DNA of 22,319 nucleotides from Christensenella sp. UBA4636 (GTDB taxonomy: Bacteria; Bacillota; Clostridia; Christensenellales; Borkfalkiaceae): NCBI GenBank assembly GCA_002405915.1, contig DHMS01000010.1:12618-34936 (forward strand), in the 5' to 3' direction. A model generated the notes under the pieces. It ran no database searches. It was not told the origin of the DNA and saw nothing but the letters and a program-made list of their open reading frames with translations. Numbering within the stretch: position 1 is the stretch's first letter; the number at the start of each line of letters is the position of its first letter. A program made the translations under genes and the position numbers. Of the stretch, positions 15,301 through 22,319 are shown piece after piece.

Positions 15301-16290
15301 AACCATACCCGCGTAAGGATTGAACGGTTTAATAAGCGTATAATTGCCGTCCTCGTCTACGCGAACGTAAGAATAAACCGAGTTATAGCTCTCCAACATA
15401 GAGGAAGTTCCATCTTCTTTTATGAAGTGCGTTTTTATCAGATAATATCCGGGATCTGCCGCAACGTCCGGATCTATATAACTTTTTGAAAATCCGATCA
15501 ATCTCGATACGGTCAATTTAACCGTATAAGTAGCAATCGTATCCATTGCTTCCGTCGAAGAAAGCCCCGACTCCCAATTGATTGCGGTCACATCGAGATA
15601 AATAGGATTAGTGATGTCAAATTTATCAATATTGTAAAAGCGGGAATGCACAGTTTCGTTATCGGGAACAATGCTTTCCGTTTGATATATGGACGAACCC
15701 ATAGAAACGCTCGGAACAATACGATAAGTTGCGGATTGTCCATAAGGCGCGGTCGTCCCGTTGTTGTAAGTCAGTTTGAATTGTAATCCGTTCTCGGTTT
15801 TTTCTATATATGTTTCGTCCAAAACAATATCTTCTACGAAATTTTTCCATCCGTACTGTTCGGCAAGCGAACCGAGAGTAACGCTTCCTTCCACAATTTC
15901 AGCTTTTATTTCAATGTCATAAGTACCGTCGTTGACGAAATCTTCCTTACTCCATTTCGCATACAAGGTAACGTCGGTCATATAAAGATACAGCGAATTT
16001 TCCGTATAGGGCAACGAATACGCTTTATCATAATACCACCCCTCAAAAATATAACCGACTCTTTCGGGCGTGGGAAGTTTCGGCATTTCGTAAGCCGTAT
16101 AAACCATATCAGAAACAGGCGCGGATAAATTTTCCGAGCTGAATGAAATGGTAAATTCTTTTGTGCCATACTGTTGTTTAATTGCCGAGAACGGATCATC
16201 TGCCGTATTTGCGTTTTTCGAGCAACCGACAAGTCCTACCGATAGGCATACAAGCAATATAGCAATTAAAACAGAAAATCTTTTCTTCAT
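12391..16290 (-). CDS. Large lipoprotein with InlB-like repeats (1299 residues)
   Basis: A lipoprotein signal peptide ends in LVGC (Cys23), so it should be tethered to the outer face of the membrane. Residues about 46-113 form an InlB B-type repeat (Listeria-Bacteroides type), with GYIFEGWYYD and VTLYAKW. Two or three similar units occur in the last ~250 residues (VTLYALWDKG, YIHKGWMINGVFYEAG, DGYTFKGWKL). The long middle is Tyr-, Ser-, Asn- and Thr-rich beta-type sequence in which I recognise no enzyme domain. Few cysteines are seen outside the signal region. The ribosome binding site is weak: ACGGTAATGAT precedes the ATG, and an AGAGAGG sequence is 28 nt upstream inside a palindrome. The gene is visibly more AT-rich than the housekeeping block. 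It lies between another InlB-repeat lipoprotein gene and the NEAT-like gene, and probably works at the surface with them. Confidence 0.78.
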   Translation of the reverse strand: MKKRFSVLIAILLVCLSVGLVGCSKNANTADDPFSAIKQQYGTKEFTISFSSENLSAPVSDMVYTAYEMPKLPTPERVGYIFEGWYYDKAYSLPYTENSLYLYMTDVTLYAKWSKEDFVNDGTYDIEIKAEIVEGSVTLGSLAEQYGWKNFVEDIVLDETYIEKTENGLQFKLTYNNGTTAPYGQSATYRIVPSVSMGSSIYQTESIVPDNETVHSRFYNIDKFDITNPIYLDVTAINWESGLSSTEAMDTIATYTVKLTVSRLIGFSKSYIDPDVAADPGYYLIKTHFIKEDGTSSMLESYNSVYSYVRVDEDGNYTLIKPFNPYAGMVASIDNKTLSHYYSRNMTFAPTQLYYEIVTPENSGTEVSADYFPEYYNAGYYGNYTVEFHADTGRYYQIFNLGKSFKRAFVIKGATTGFMEQAFAMGAYNSIMTLDYEHIVKISEMDYTPLSGSNYSYGDNIEYYAGKLDDLNAQNLTKNALEKNGVANEIINLFYSAASMNAATSERTMHSFSMTVTPTAATNSATVKDSRYKIADFNLNYKVYGYDPATGANLYADSMTATYFGTNGSARRENVQILNGKAVNSGDKIWLNTLYKEKVNANEEFGGKSVTIYSLKADGKVDFASGKSVNVNNAYTFNGNVAVEYKDGDTVALVYLKQYSAPVCNVINTESNTYSEYGHTIGDTISFPIVRYTFMGNSGGFIDEYYPNEEHNMVADPTRVALYSVDGDTYKLIYLTGTLTFTMESSHMVVAYECRNEFGEISMYYLHFYAESQTKYSLTEDGEEINNGTVRYYTTGERQPIQIYTSEGHRLLSYADLTQLALKKYLITFGSTVIPLNVESCYLYANGTYQVFTTDIFNQLKEATKNSDYFVFTLRYTNGSDVYRVSYQYGLKFDGKESFEFITDDDTFTGYDYILKCPKVVSADGTVLGTGTLDIRKFSNGGYFNAAGSVKLTRYGDSYQLTFNSTGKYQILFTVKLTYDEDGNRLFGGESVTLTFSQYVEVIDGKGDITITYVTDKDHPFADGIPYEEITDGKGNVIGYAYKITYNLASTILTMAQQDGSVGNFIAGNDRLFGWLKREDYTLLDASTALRRGTIIDDYIGTFGKREVTLYALWDKGLTINIDRAESITGYKPQIITKWLSTTTNNYGEYSFMVNSLTFDAPTGYIHKGWMINGVFYEAGSLTTLRYKSDTPVEVKVVLAKQYTVRYIINSTYANRIGDSQVEEGNTIQLPNVTAKDGYTFKGWKLVTSYMTNSDYTVGDESIDGSTIINDENALCQVNGRQAIVLVAVFVDSEGNEVW

Positions 16291-16308
16291 ATCATTACCG
16301 TAAATAAT

Positions 16309-16355
16309 AAATATTCACCTCTCTCCCCTATTATCGGGGAGAGAGGAAATATTCA
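16309..16355. repeat. Perfect palindrome flanked by 9-bp direct repeats
   Basis: CCTCTCTCCCC (16318-16328) and GGGGAGAGAGG (16336-16346) are a perfect 11-bp inverted repeat around TATTATC. AAATATTCA abuts it on both sides (16309-16317 and 16347-16355) as an exact direct repeat. The layout is that of a short inserted element with a 9-bp target duplication. On the minus strand the hairpin lies between the two lipoprotein genes and is followed by a loosely T-rich TGAATATTTATTATTT, so it may also act as a weak terminator or as an mRNA-stabilising hairpin. No other copy is in the window. Confidence 0.7.
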
Positions 16356-16385
16356 ATTTGTTTTTTTATTACGTTACGAGATTGA

Positions 16386-19300
16386 TTAACCCCACAACGT
16401 GCCGCTACTCATCTTCGTGCAATATTTTACGAATTCCATTTTGGTTTCGTAATCCGCGTCAGACTTCATAACGCCATTCCACCAACCATCTTCAAAAATT
16501 GTCGTATCAGAGAACATATCTGCGGAAACCCAAACGTCATACTTATAATTGAAGTTTTCATTTCCCGTTCCGTCCAATTGGAACAATTTGTTGATAGTAC
16601 TCTTGTTGCCTGCGGTATCTTCCGTAACCTTAGAGAATTTTTCATTCATATCGGTAAACGCATTCTTATGAACTTTGCTTACCATACCCCAAATAATACC
16701 TTCTGTCGAAGAATCATTTGCGAGATTGTCAAGATAGTAAACAGAACCTTCCATCATTTCAAATCTGACCACAGCATTTTTTGCCATAATAGCATAATTG
16801 GAATCACCAAGGTATCCACGCATACTGCAACCGACTCTGAAACGAGTAGTTTTCATTCCGCCCGCAACAGCAAGGAACTGAACGTCATAAACAAGGACAT
16901 CTTCGGTTTCGGTAGAAGAAGCAGAACTCTTCATCTTTTCCGTACTCTTTTTCACAAGTTTGAAAATACCGTAATTGCCGTCACCGTCAGTTACAAAGCC
17001 AAATGTTCCGACTTCGGCATCAATATTACCCATTGCTTCACCGGCAGCCAACGCCATATCGCTTATGACAGTATCCTTTTCAGCATCGGCAGGCAAGAAT
17101 TTTTCAAGCACTCTCGACTTAAAGGCATACGGCTCAATAGTCTTTAATTTAGCAAGAGGCAACTTAATAGAAGTAAATCCGCTGTTTTCAAACGCACTTC
17201 TTTCGATTGTTTCCAACCCGCCTACGGCAATATCAACCGTAGCAAGGTTCGTGGTATTCATAAACGCTTCAGCACCGATCACTTTAACGCTTGCAGGAAT
17301 TACAACAACGGAAATAGACGTATTGTTCTTGAAAGCTCCTGCTTTAATTGCGATAACGGGAAGTCCCTCAATTTCAGCAGGAATTACAACCTTGAACAAG
17401 TTGTTTCCGTCATCAATTGCCGTGGCTTCGTTAAATCCTGTAATCGTAACGCCGTCTGTACCTTTTTCGTAGGTATATCCGCCGTCTGCGTCCTCGAATA
17501 CGATGTCAATATACTGATTGCAAGTAACTTTGCTTCCGTATACTGCGCTATAATCTTCACCGAACTGCGTTTCGGAAAGAATAACATATTTATTGTTTTC
17601 CCAAAGACCAACAGCAGTCAACACCTTTTGACGAGTCAATGCCGTTTGATTGCTCTTGATTCCCGTTACACTTTTTACAATTGTTTCACCCGTAACGCGG
17701 TTAGTCGCACGGACGATAACGGTAACCTTTCCTTTATCAGCAATCGTACCTACGAAAACAACTTTATTTGCGTCAGCAAAAGTGCTGTCGGTGTAAGGTT
17801 TCATCTTGCCGTCTACATCGCCGCAAATAATATCGGACGACGCGTCGGAAGGATAAGCCGTCGTATAAACAAGGACTCTTTCAAGGCTCTCAAGGTTGTT
17901 AATAATCATAGAAGCCGAATCAGCCATAGAATTTTCTACGCTATACAACATACTTCCATCTCTGCCCGCAATGTAATACGCATATTGATCGGCAGAAGCA
18001 TTATAGTGAATGCCAACCCACGTTGACGGCAATTTGATATACGAAACATTGCCGATAACAGAAGAGAAAAATGCGCCTGCCTGAACGTATTTAACGCCCT
18101 CTTCCACAGTCAGAGTTCCGTCCACCACATCACCCTGAGCAATCAATATTTCTTTCTCGTTGTCATTGGCAGTCTGATAAATCGCATTGCCGATTTTTTT
18201 GAATACCGAATTTGCCGAGAAAGTCAGGTTCGTAGGAACTTGTGCAAGATTGATTACGCTATCGGGAATAGCGATGTCATAATCATAAGTTGCAATCGAC
18301 GTAATATTGTTTTTCCAAAAAGAGTTCAGAACAATTTTTACATTGCTCGGCAACTCAATGGAACTCAACGAAGCCATATTGTTGAAGGAATTTACAACGA
18401 TTTCAAGCGTAGACGGCAACTGAACTTCCGAAACAAGGCAATTCAAACCGCCGCTGATACCTTTGATATACTTGACGCCTTCATTGATAATAACTTTACG
18501 GAAAGAGTAAGAAATACCATCCAAAACCGTGTTTTCAAGCGCGAAGCTTTCAACTGTTTTCAATTCTCCGTTATATGTAACCTTTCCGGGGATAGAAAAT
18601 ACAGGATAGTTTGCCATTGTAGGATTCGAGCCTGTAACAACACCTGCTTTGAAGCCTTTGAAATACAGATTACCTGTGGATTGATTTACTTCAAATTCAA
18701 GGTTCGGGGTTTTCCAAAGCACGGTGATCGTCGTATTTGTGGAAATAGGTTTCGTGAAATCTACTTCGTTACCCTGTGCGTCAATATAGAAAATATCTTC
18801 GCTATCCATATAGAATTTGACGATGTCTTCATTTGCAGGCTTGCTTACAGCCGAGCCAATGCCGACAAGGGTTTCATACGTTTCATAACCGTTATCGAAG
18901 GTAACAGTAGCGCAGTAACGAGCGTAAAGGTTGTCCGTATCCTGCTTTACATATTTCGTTCCGTAAGCGGCGTCGATATACCAACCGTCAAACGTAAGGT
19001 TTTTACTTGCCGCATCCTCCGTGTATTCTGTTGTCTTACTCGAAAGATCTTCAAGCTTTATATCGGTAGCGGCTTCACCGTTGACGGAAATGCCGACATG
19101 AATAGGCGCAAAATACGCATATACCGTAAGATTTTCTTTTACTTCGGTATCTTTGGTAAACTCTGTACCCTCGTCGAAGGTCGAAGTTGTATACCAACCG
19201 CGGAATTCATAAAATTCCTTTTCCGGATCGGCAGGCATAGTCACCTTACCGTTCACCACGTCTACCGTTTGCGTTTTGCCTTCAACGGTAAACGTAACCG

Positions 19301-19400
19301 ACAGATCCTTGCTTCCGCACGCTGTAAACGCGCAGACACCGACAAGAAGCACCACAAGGCACAATACAGCGCCGATGACGTTCTTTCTGATTTTTGTCAT
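16386..19400 (-). CDS. Large lipoprotein with InlB-like and BspA-like leucine-rich repeats (1004 residues)
   Basis: The signal peptide ends in FTAC with lipid-modified Cys28. Residues about 32-98 are an InlB-like unit (YEFRGWYTTSTFDEGTEF, LTVYAYF); two more degenerate units follow to about residue 230 (LTFDGWYIDAAYGTKY, TITVLW). Two blocks of BspA-type leucine-rich repeats come next, about residues 270-480 and 690-800, with units such as VVIPASVKVIGAEAFMN and TIERSAFENSGFTSIKLP. A beta-type segment lies between them (KVTVIVRATNRVTGETI). The C-terminal ~200 residues are unassigned. Such repeats usually mediate binding to proteins, cells or matrix; the ligand here is unknown. A strong AGGAGG (19410-19415) lies 9 nt before the ATG. 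It starts 65 nt after the ABC gene, with a possible -10 TACAAT but no good -35. Confidence 0.85.
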   Translation of the reverse strand: MTKIRKNVIGAVLCLVVLLVGVCAFTACGSKDLSVTFTVEGKTQTVDVVNGKVTMPADPEKEFYEFRGWYTTSTFDEGTEFTKDTEVKENLTVYAYFAPIHVGISVNGEAATDIKLEDLSSKTTEYTEDAASKNLTFDGWYIDAAYGTKYVKQDTDNLYARYCATVTFDNGYETYETLVGIGSAVSKPANEDIVKFYMDSEDIFYIDAQGNEVDFTKPISTNTTITVLWKTPNLEFEVNQSTGNLYFKGFKAGVVTGSNPTMANYPVFSIPGKVTYNGELKTVESFALENTVLDGISYSFRKVIINEGVKYIKGISGGLNCLVSEVQLPSTLEIVVNSFNNMASLSSIELPSNVKIVLNSFWKNNITSIATYDYDIAIPDSVINLAQVPTNLTFSANSVFKKIGNAIYQTANDNEKEILIAQGDVVDGTLTVEEGVKYVQAGAFFSSVIGNVSYIKLPSTWVGIHYNASADQYAYYIAGRDGSMLYSVENSMADSASMIINNLESLERVLVYTTAYPSDASSDIICGDVDGKMKPYTDSTFADANKVVFVGTIADKGKVTVIVRATNRVTGETIVKSVTGIKSNQTALTRQKVLTAVGLWENNKYVILSETQFGEDYSAVYGSKVTCNQYIDIVFEDADGGYTYEKGTDGVTITGFNEATAIDDGNNLFKVVIPAEIEGLPVIAIKAGAFKNNTSISVVVIPASVKVIGAEAFMNTTNLATVDIAVGGLETIERSAFENSGFTSIKLPLAKLKTIEPYAFKSRVLEKFLPADAEKDTVISDMALAAGEAMGNIDAEVGTFGFVTDGDGNYGIFKLVKKSTEKMKSSASSTETEDVLVYDVQFLAVAGGMKTTRFRVGCSMRGYLGDSNYAIMAKNAVVRFEMMEGSVYYLDNLANDSSTEGIIWGMVSKVHKNAFTDMNEKFSKVTEDTAGNKSTINKLFQLDGTGNENFNYKYDVWVSADMFSDTTIFEDGWWNGVMKSDADYETKMEFVKYCTKMSSGTLWG

Positions 19401-19465
19401 TTTGAATGACCTCCTAAAAAAATTTTTATTGTATGTTCACTCGCTTTCGGGGGAAAAACATCGGA

Positions 19466-21730
19466 TTAAATATCGTATCTCGCCAAAATCTCCGACGGGG
19501 ACTGTGTGAGAACGAACAAATACGGGATGAGCGATATGCAAGTCATTGCCGCCGCGCCTACGGCAAAACTTGCCGCTGCAAGACCTATAAAGCCCGCAAA
19601 CGCTACGTTCATTATTGCGTATCTGACTGCCACGAGCGCAACCGTTACCACCGAGAACACAAAGAAACTCAAAATGTTGTGAACGACTGCCTGAGTGCAT
19701 TCCTTGAACAAAAGATTGCCTTTGTTTACGCCGATTGCACGGTAGATTCCGTATTCTTTACTGTTTTTGATACTTGCCGACTTCTCTATAAAGAAATAGA
19801 TGATGAGAAGCAGGACGATAACGAGAAGATAGAGATACAACCCGCTTGCCGCATCTTGTTTTTCTTCTTCATTCTCCTGTTCATACGCCGCACCGACATT
19901 CACAGCCGTTACGCCCAAATCCCTCAGGTCGGATTTAAGCGAAGCAAGTTGCTCGGCACTTTCCGTCGTTATCTCGAAATAATACTGCGAACCCGTAGAC
20001 GAAAGCGCGTCAAGGTTTGGCGATATGTAAACGAAAATATTATGAAGAACGTTTTTGTTGACGTAAACCCGAATGTCCGTATCCATTACGTCACGCGTGA
20101 TTTTGAACTGTTCAACATAAACTTTACTGCCCGTTACCTGTATTGCGTAAGGCGTATTTTTCAAACGAGAGTTTGTTTTGTTGACTTCAAAGTCTGCCTG
20201 CGTGGTATCGGTCATCATTTTGTAGAGCGAATTTCTGTTGATTTCTACTCTGACTTTATCGTTTGCGATCTCACCGTCGTACAGCAGAATCTCTGCCGTA
20301 AACGAAGCCGAACCGTAAGTGTCCTTGAAGAATATCTCTTCCCCGTCCGAGAAACTGATTTTGTTATACACGCCGAGGAAATTGACGTAATCTTCTTTGT
20401 TCAGATAAATGATTTTATCGTCGCCGCCCGTGATACCCGTAATCGGATATTCGCCGTCAAAGGTCATAAGCGTAATTGCTTTATCCGTATTCAATTCTTT
20501 CATACGGAACTCTTTTTTGAGTTCTTCTGCCATTTTGCGGGAAACAATCGCTTCGCCTTTTTCGGGAAGTCTGCCGTATTCTACGGCAATTTCGTCGCCT
20601 TCTTCGATTGCTTTCGGCGTATATTTGACTTCTATGCCCGAAAGACTTGCAAGCCCGCCGTATGAGAAACTTCCCGTTCTCATTTCCGTATCGAAGAAAT
20701 CAATGCTCTTGTAATGGCTTTCGTCCGTTTTCCTGAGTACCGAATAAGAGTTCAGATTTGTATAAACGGTATTCGCTCCGAGCGTTTTGTTTTCGGTAAC
20801 TGCCGAGAGTGCCTCGAACGCCGAGAACGAGAAAAACGTCATTACTACGGCAAGCGCGAGAATAAATATTTGCTTGAATACGTTACCGACCGAATACGCT
20901 TTTTCGCCGTCGCCCTTATTACGCTTGAAAATCGTCTTTAAGGTAAACAGTCTGCCGTTTCGTTTTGCCGTACTCTTGGTAAAGGTGGTCAGAACACTGT
21001 GCGTTTCGTTTTCCTCTTTTACATTGTCGTAAGTCGCGGGCGCAAGGTCGGCTTCTTCTATTTCACCGTCCTCAACAAGCTCGCCGTCCACGATTTTGAT
21101 ATGGCTGTCGGCATACTTTTTGATAAGCGAAACCTCGTGCGTTACGATAACAACAAGTTGAGTTTTGGATATTTCCTTTAATATATCCATAACCTTCATC
21201 GTGTTTTCCGCATCAAGGTTGCCCGTCGGCTCGTCGGCGAGGATAACGTCGCTGCCTTTCACTATCGCGCGGGCGATTGCGACTCTTTGTTGCTGTCCGC
21301 CCGAAAGCGCGTCACCGAGTTTATTTTTGAAACGCTCCATATCGACGAGTTTCAACGCTTCTTCGGTTCTTCTTTCTATCTCTTTTTCGTCTTTGAACCC
21401 CGCGATAATCATCTGATTGCGCAAGATTTCCGCTATCGTGTAGCCTTTTTCAAGATAGTAGTTTTGGAAAATGAAACCAATTTTTGCGTTTCTTATTTTG
21501 TCGGTTTTACCGCTCGTACATTCGCCGTCGATATAAACCTTACCGCTATCGGCTTTTTCAAGTCCGCCGATAATATTGAGAAGGGTTGTTTTACCGCTTC
21601 CCGATTTACCGAAAATGCACACAAGACCTTTATCGGGAAGTTCGAACGAAACGCCTTTTAATACCTTGTTTGCGTTGCGGGAGTGTCGGTTAAACGTTTT
21701 TACTATGTTTTCTACTTTGATTTTAGACAT
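19466..21730 (-). CDS. Fused ABC transporter ATPase and FtsX-type permease (MacB-like layout)
   Basis: The 754-residue protein carries an ATPase domain at residues about 1-225: Walker A GKSGSGKT at 41-48, Q-loop Gln89, signature LSGGQQQR at 142-149, Walker B VILADE ending at Glu167, and switch His198. After a linker, one membrane segment (about 285-305) leads to a ~300-residue extracellular domain, then three membrane segments with the FtsX-like KEYGIYRAIGVNKGNLL motif. This NBD–TM1–external domain–TM2-4 order is that of MacB/LolCDE-type mechanotransmission machines, which work on substrates outside the membrane without moving them across it. The gene starts 1 nt after the upstream permease stop, with AAAGG 5 nt before ATG. 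The preceding permease could be its heterodimer partner. Substrate unknown; peptide or lipoprotein handling is inference. Confidence 0.88.
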   Translation of the reverse strand: MSKIKVENIVKTFNRHSRNANKVLKGVSFELPDKGLVCIFGKSGSGKTTLLNIIGGLEKADSGKVYIDGECTSGKTDKIRNAKIGFIFQNYYLEKGYTIAEILRNQMIIAGFKDEKEIERRTEEALKLVDMERFKNKLGDALSGGQQQRVAIARAIVKGSDVILADEPTGNLDAENTMKVMDILKEISKTQLVVIVTHEVSLIKKYADSHIKIVDGELVEDGEIEEADLAPATYDNVKEENETHSVLTTFTKSTAKRNGRLFTLKTIFKRNKGDGEKAYSVGNVFKQIFILALAVVMTFFSFSAFEALSAVTENKTLGANTVYTNLNSYSVLRKTDESHYKSIDFFDTEMRTGSFSYGGLASLSGIEVKYTPKAIEEGDEIAVEYGRLPEKGEAIVSRKMAEELKKEFRMKELNTDKAITLMTFDGEYPITGITGGDDKIIYLNKEDYVNFLGVYNKISFSDGEEIFFKDTYGSASFTAEILLYDGEIANDKVRVEINRNSLYKMMTDTTQADFEVNKTNSRLKNTPYAIQVTGSKVYVEQFKITRDVMDTDIRVYVNKNVLHNIFVYISPNLDALSSTGSQYYFEITTESAEQLASLKSDLRDLGVTAVNVGAAYEQENEEEKQDAASGLYLYLLVIVLLLIIYFFIEKSASIKNSKEYGIYRAIGVNKGNLLFKECTQAVVHNILSFFVFSVVTVALVAVRYAIMNVAFAGFIGLAAASFAVGAAAMTCISLIPYLFVLTQSPSEILARYDI

Positions 21731-21731
21731 A

Positions 21732-22319
21732 TTAACCTTTCGACCCCCTTCGGAGTGATTTTCTGATACTCTGCCCCGCTATCGCGCGATTAAAGCCGAA
21801 TGCGACGAATTCGACGATTAGTAGCAGCATTATTTCTATAAAGAAGTAGTTGCCCGCCGAAATAAATGCGATTCCGCCGCCCGGTATCACCGCCGCAATA
21901 AGGCTCACAAGCGGCAAAAATACGATTGTTGGCAGGAATATGAGTGCCATCTGAATGTAAAGCGAACGCGACGAAATTTTGCTTGAAATACCGAGCGTTC
22001 TGTAAACCGCAAAGTCGGTTTGGAAAACCTTTACGCTTCTGCCGAAAATCACGGATATGAGCGCGGCGAACAAAAGACAAACGGCAATCAGTGCGATATA
22101 GTAGATTACGTTCATCGCGTAAACGTCGCCCGCGCTTTGAACGTATACTTTACTTGTGGAAAGCATACCCATCATTCCGTCGGGGAATTTTCCGAGCGCG
22201 TTTTCCGCCGTCTGATCGTCGGCATAATACAATACCGACTGACTTGCGTCTGTTTGTTCGGTTTCAAAAATCGCGGCGTAGTCATCGGGATTCATTTTAA
22301 CGATCAGTTTTCCGCTTCT
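21732..22319 (-). CDS. FtsX-type ABC permease, C-terminal part (cut by window edge)
   Basis: 195 codons and the stop are visible; the frame stays open to the window edge, so the true start lies outside. It holds the end of an extracellular domain, three hydrophobic segments, and an FtsX-type loop (FAVYRTLGISSKISSRSLYIQ) between the first and second. The end is basic (SIRKSLRRGSKG). An internal ATG at 22295 has no ribosome binding site and is not the likely start. It shares the FtsX permease layout with the following gene but not close sequence. It may be a stand-alone permease or the end of another fused ATPase–permease; the part needed to decide lies beyond the window. Confidence 0.8.
   Translation of the reverse strand, partial: RSGKLIVKMNPDDYAAIFETEQTDASQSVLYYADDQTAENALGKFPDGMMGMLSTSKVYVQSAGDVYAMNVIYYIALIAVCLLFAALISVIFGRSVKVFQTDFAVYRTLGISSKISSRSLYIQMALIFLPTIVFLPLVSLIAAVIPGGGIAFISAGNYFFIEIMLLLIVEFVAFGFNRAIAGQSIRKSLRRGSKG

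Noticed and set aside
18240..19409. 389-codon open frame on the plus strand
   Set aside because: Antisense to the signal peptide and InlB-like region of the 1004-residue lipoprotein; composition (Arg, Ile, Cys, Phe rich) fits a shadow frame.
19433..20665. 410-codon open frame on the plus strand
   Set aside because: It lies fully antisense to the well-supported ABC transporter gene, is rich in Arg, Phe and Cys as reverse frames of such genes often are, and has no ribosome binding site or family motif.
1..22319. CRISPR array, tRNA, rRNA, transposase or known riboswitch
   Set aside because: Read for on both strands; no spaced direct repeats, cloverleaf-like segments, rRNA cores, transposase motifs or riboswitch-like leaders were seen.

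Overview
The window looks like chromosomal DNA from a Bacillota (Firmicutes) bacterium, probably an uncultured clostridial lineage of the gut type. The reasons are AGGAG-type ribosome binding sites, sigma-A-like promoters, the DUF512 protein–der–plsY gene order, a NEAT-like surface protein, and lipoproteins carrying InlB-type and BspA-type repeats. The lineage is inference; there is no rRNA gene in the window to test it.

Positions 1-8678 are housekeeping genes, all on the minus strand and apparently in three transcription units. COG2426 membrane protein–queH has a promoter at 8714-8742. DUF512 radical SAM protein–der–plsY–CPBP protease–rlmH–tadA has a very strong promoter at 7307-7335. prs–pth–mfd (mfd is cut by the window edge) has a promoter at 2022-2050. 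The theme is translation and RNA upkeep: QueH, TadA and TtcA modify tRNA, RlmH modifies 23S rRNA, Pth recycles peptidyl-tRNA, Der assembles the 50S subunit, and Mfd rescues stalled RNA polymerase. Prs and PlsY add nucleotide and phospholipid synthesis. Two plus-strand genes follow, a TtcA-family enzyme (8758-9591) and glutamate dehydrogenase (9703-11046), ending at a bidirectional terminator shared with the converging cluster.

Positions 11147-22319 are a minus-strand accessory cluster. In transcription order it holds the end of an FtsX-type ABC permease (entering from outside the window), a fused ATPase–permease of MacB-like layout, a 1004-residue lipoprotein with InlB-like and BspA-like leucine-rich repeats, a 1299-residue lipoprotein with InlB-like repeats, and a 416-residue membrane-anchored protein with a NEAT-like domain. 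Tight spacing (1 nt at 21731, a 7-nt overlap at 12391-12397) suggests co-expression. I read it as a cell-surface system in which an ABC machine acts together with large exposed proteins. Its substrate cannot be told from sequence, and this is the best candidate here for an undescribed system.

Two repeat structures are not explained by the genes. One is a short dispersed element in four same-orientation copies: two inside coding sequence in different reading frames, one across a stop codon and into the queH leader, and one at the 3' end of the surface cluster. The other is a perfect 29-bp palindrome flanked exactly by 9-bp direct repeats, between the two large lipoprotein genes, with the architecture of a tiny inserted element and its target duplication. 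No tRNA, rRNA, CRISPR array, transposase or riboswitch was recognised. No stretch over 300 bases lacks a gene.
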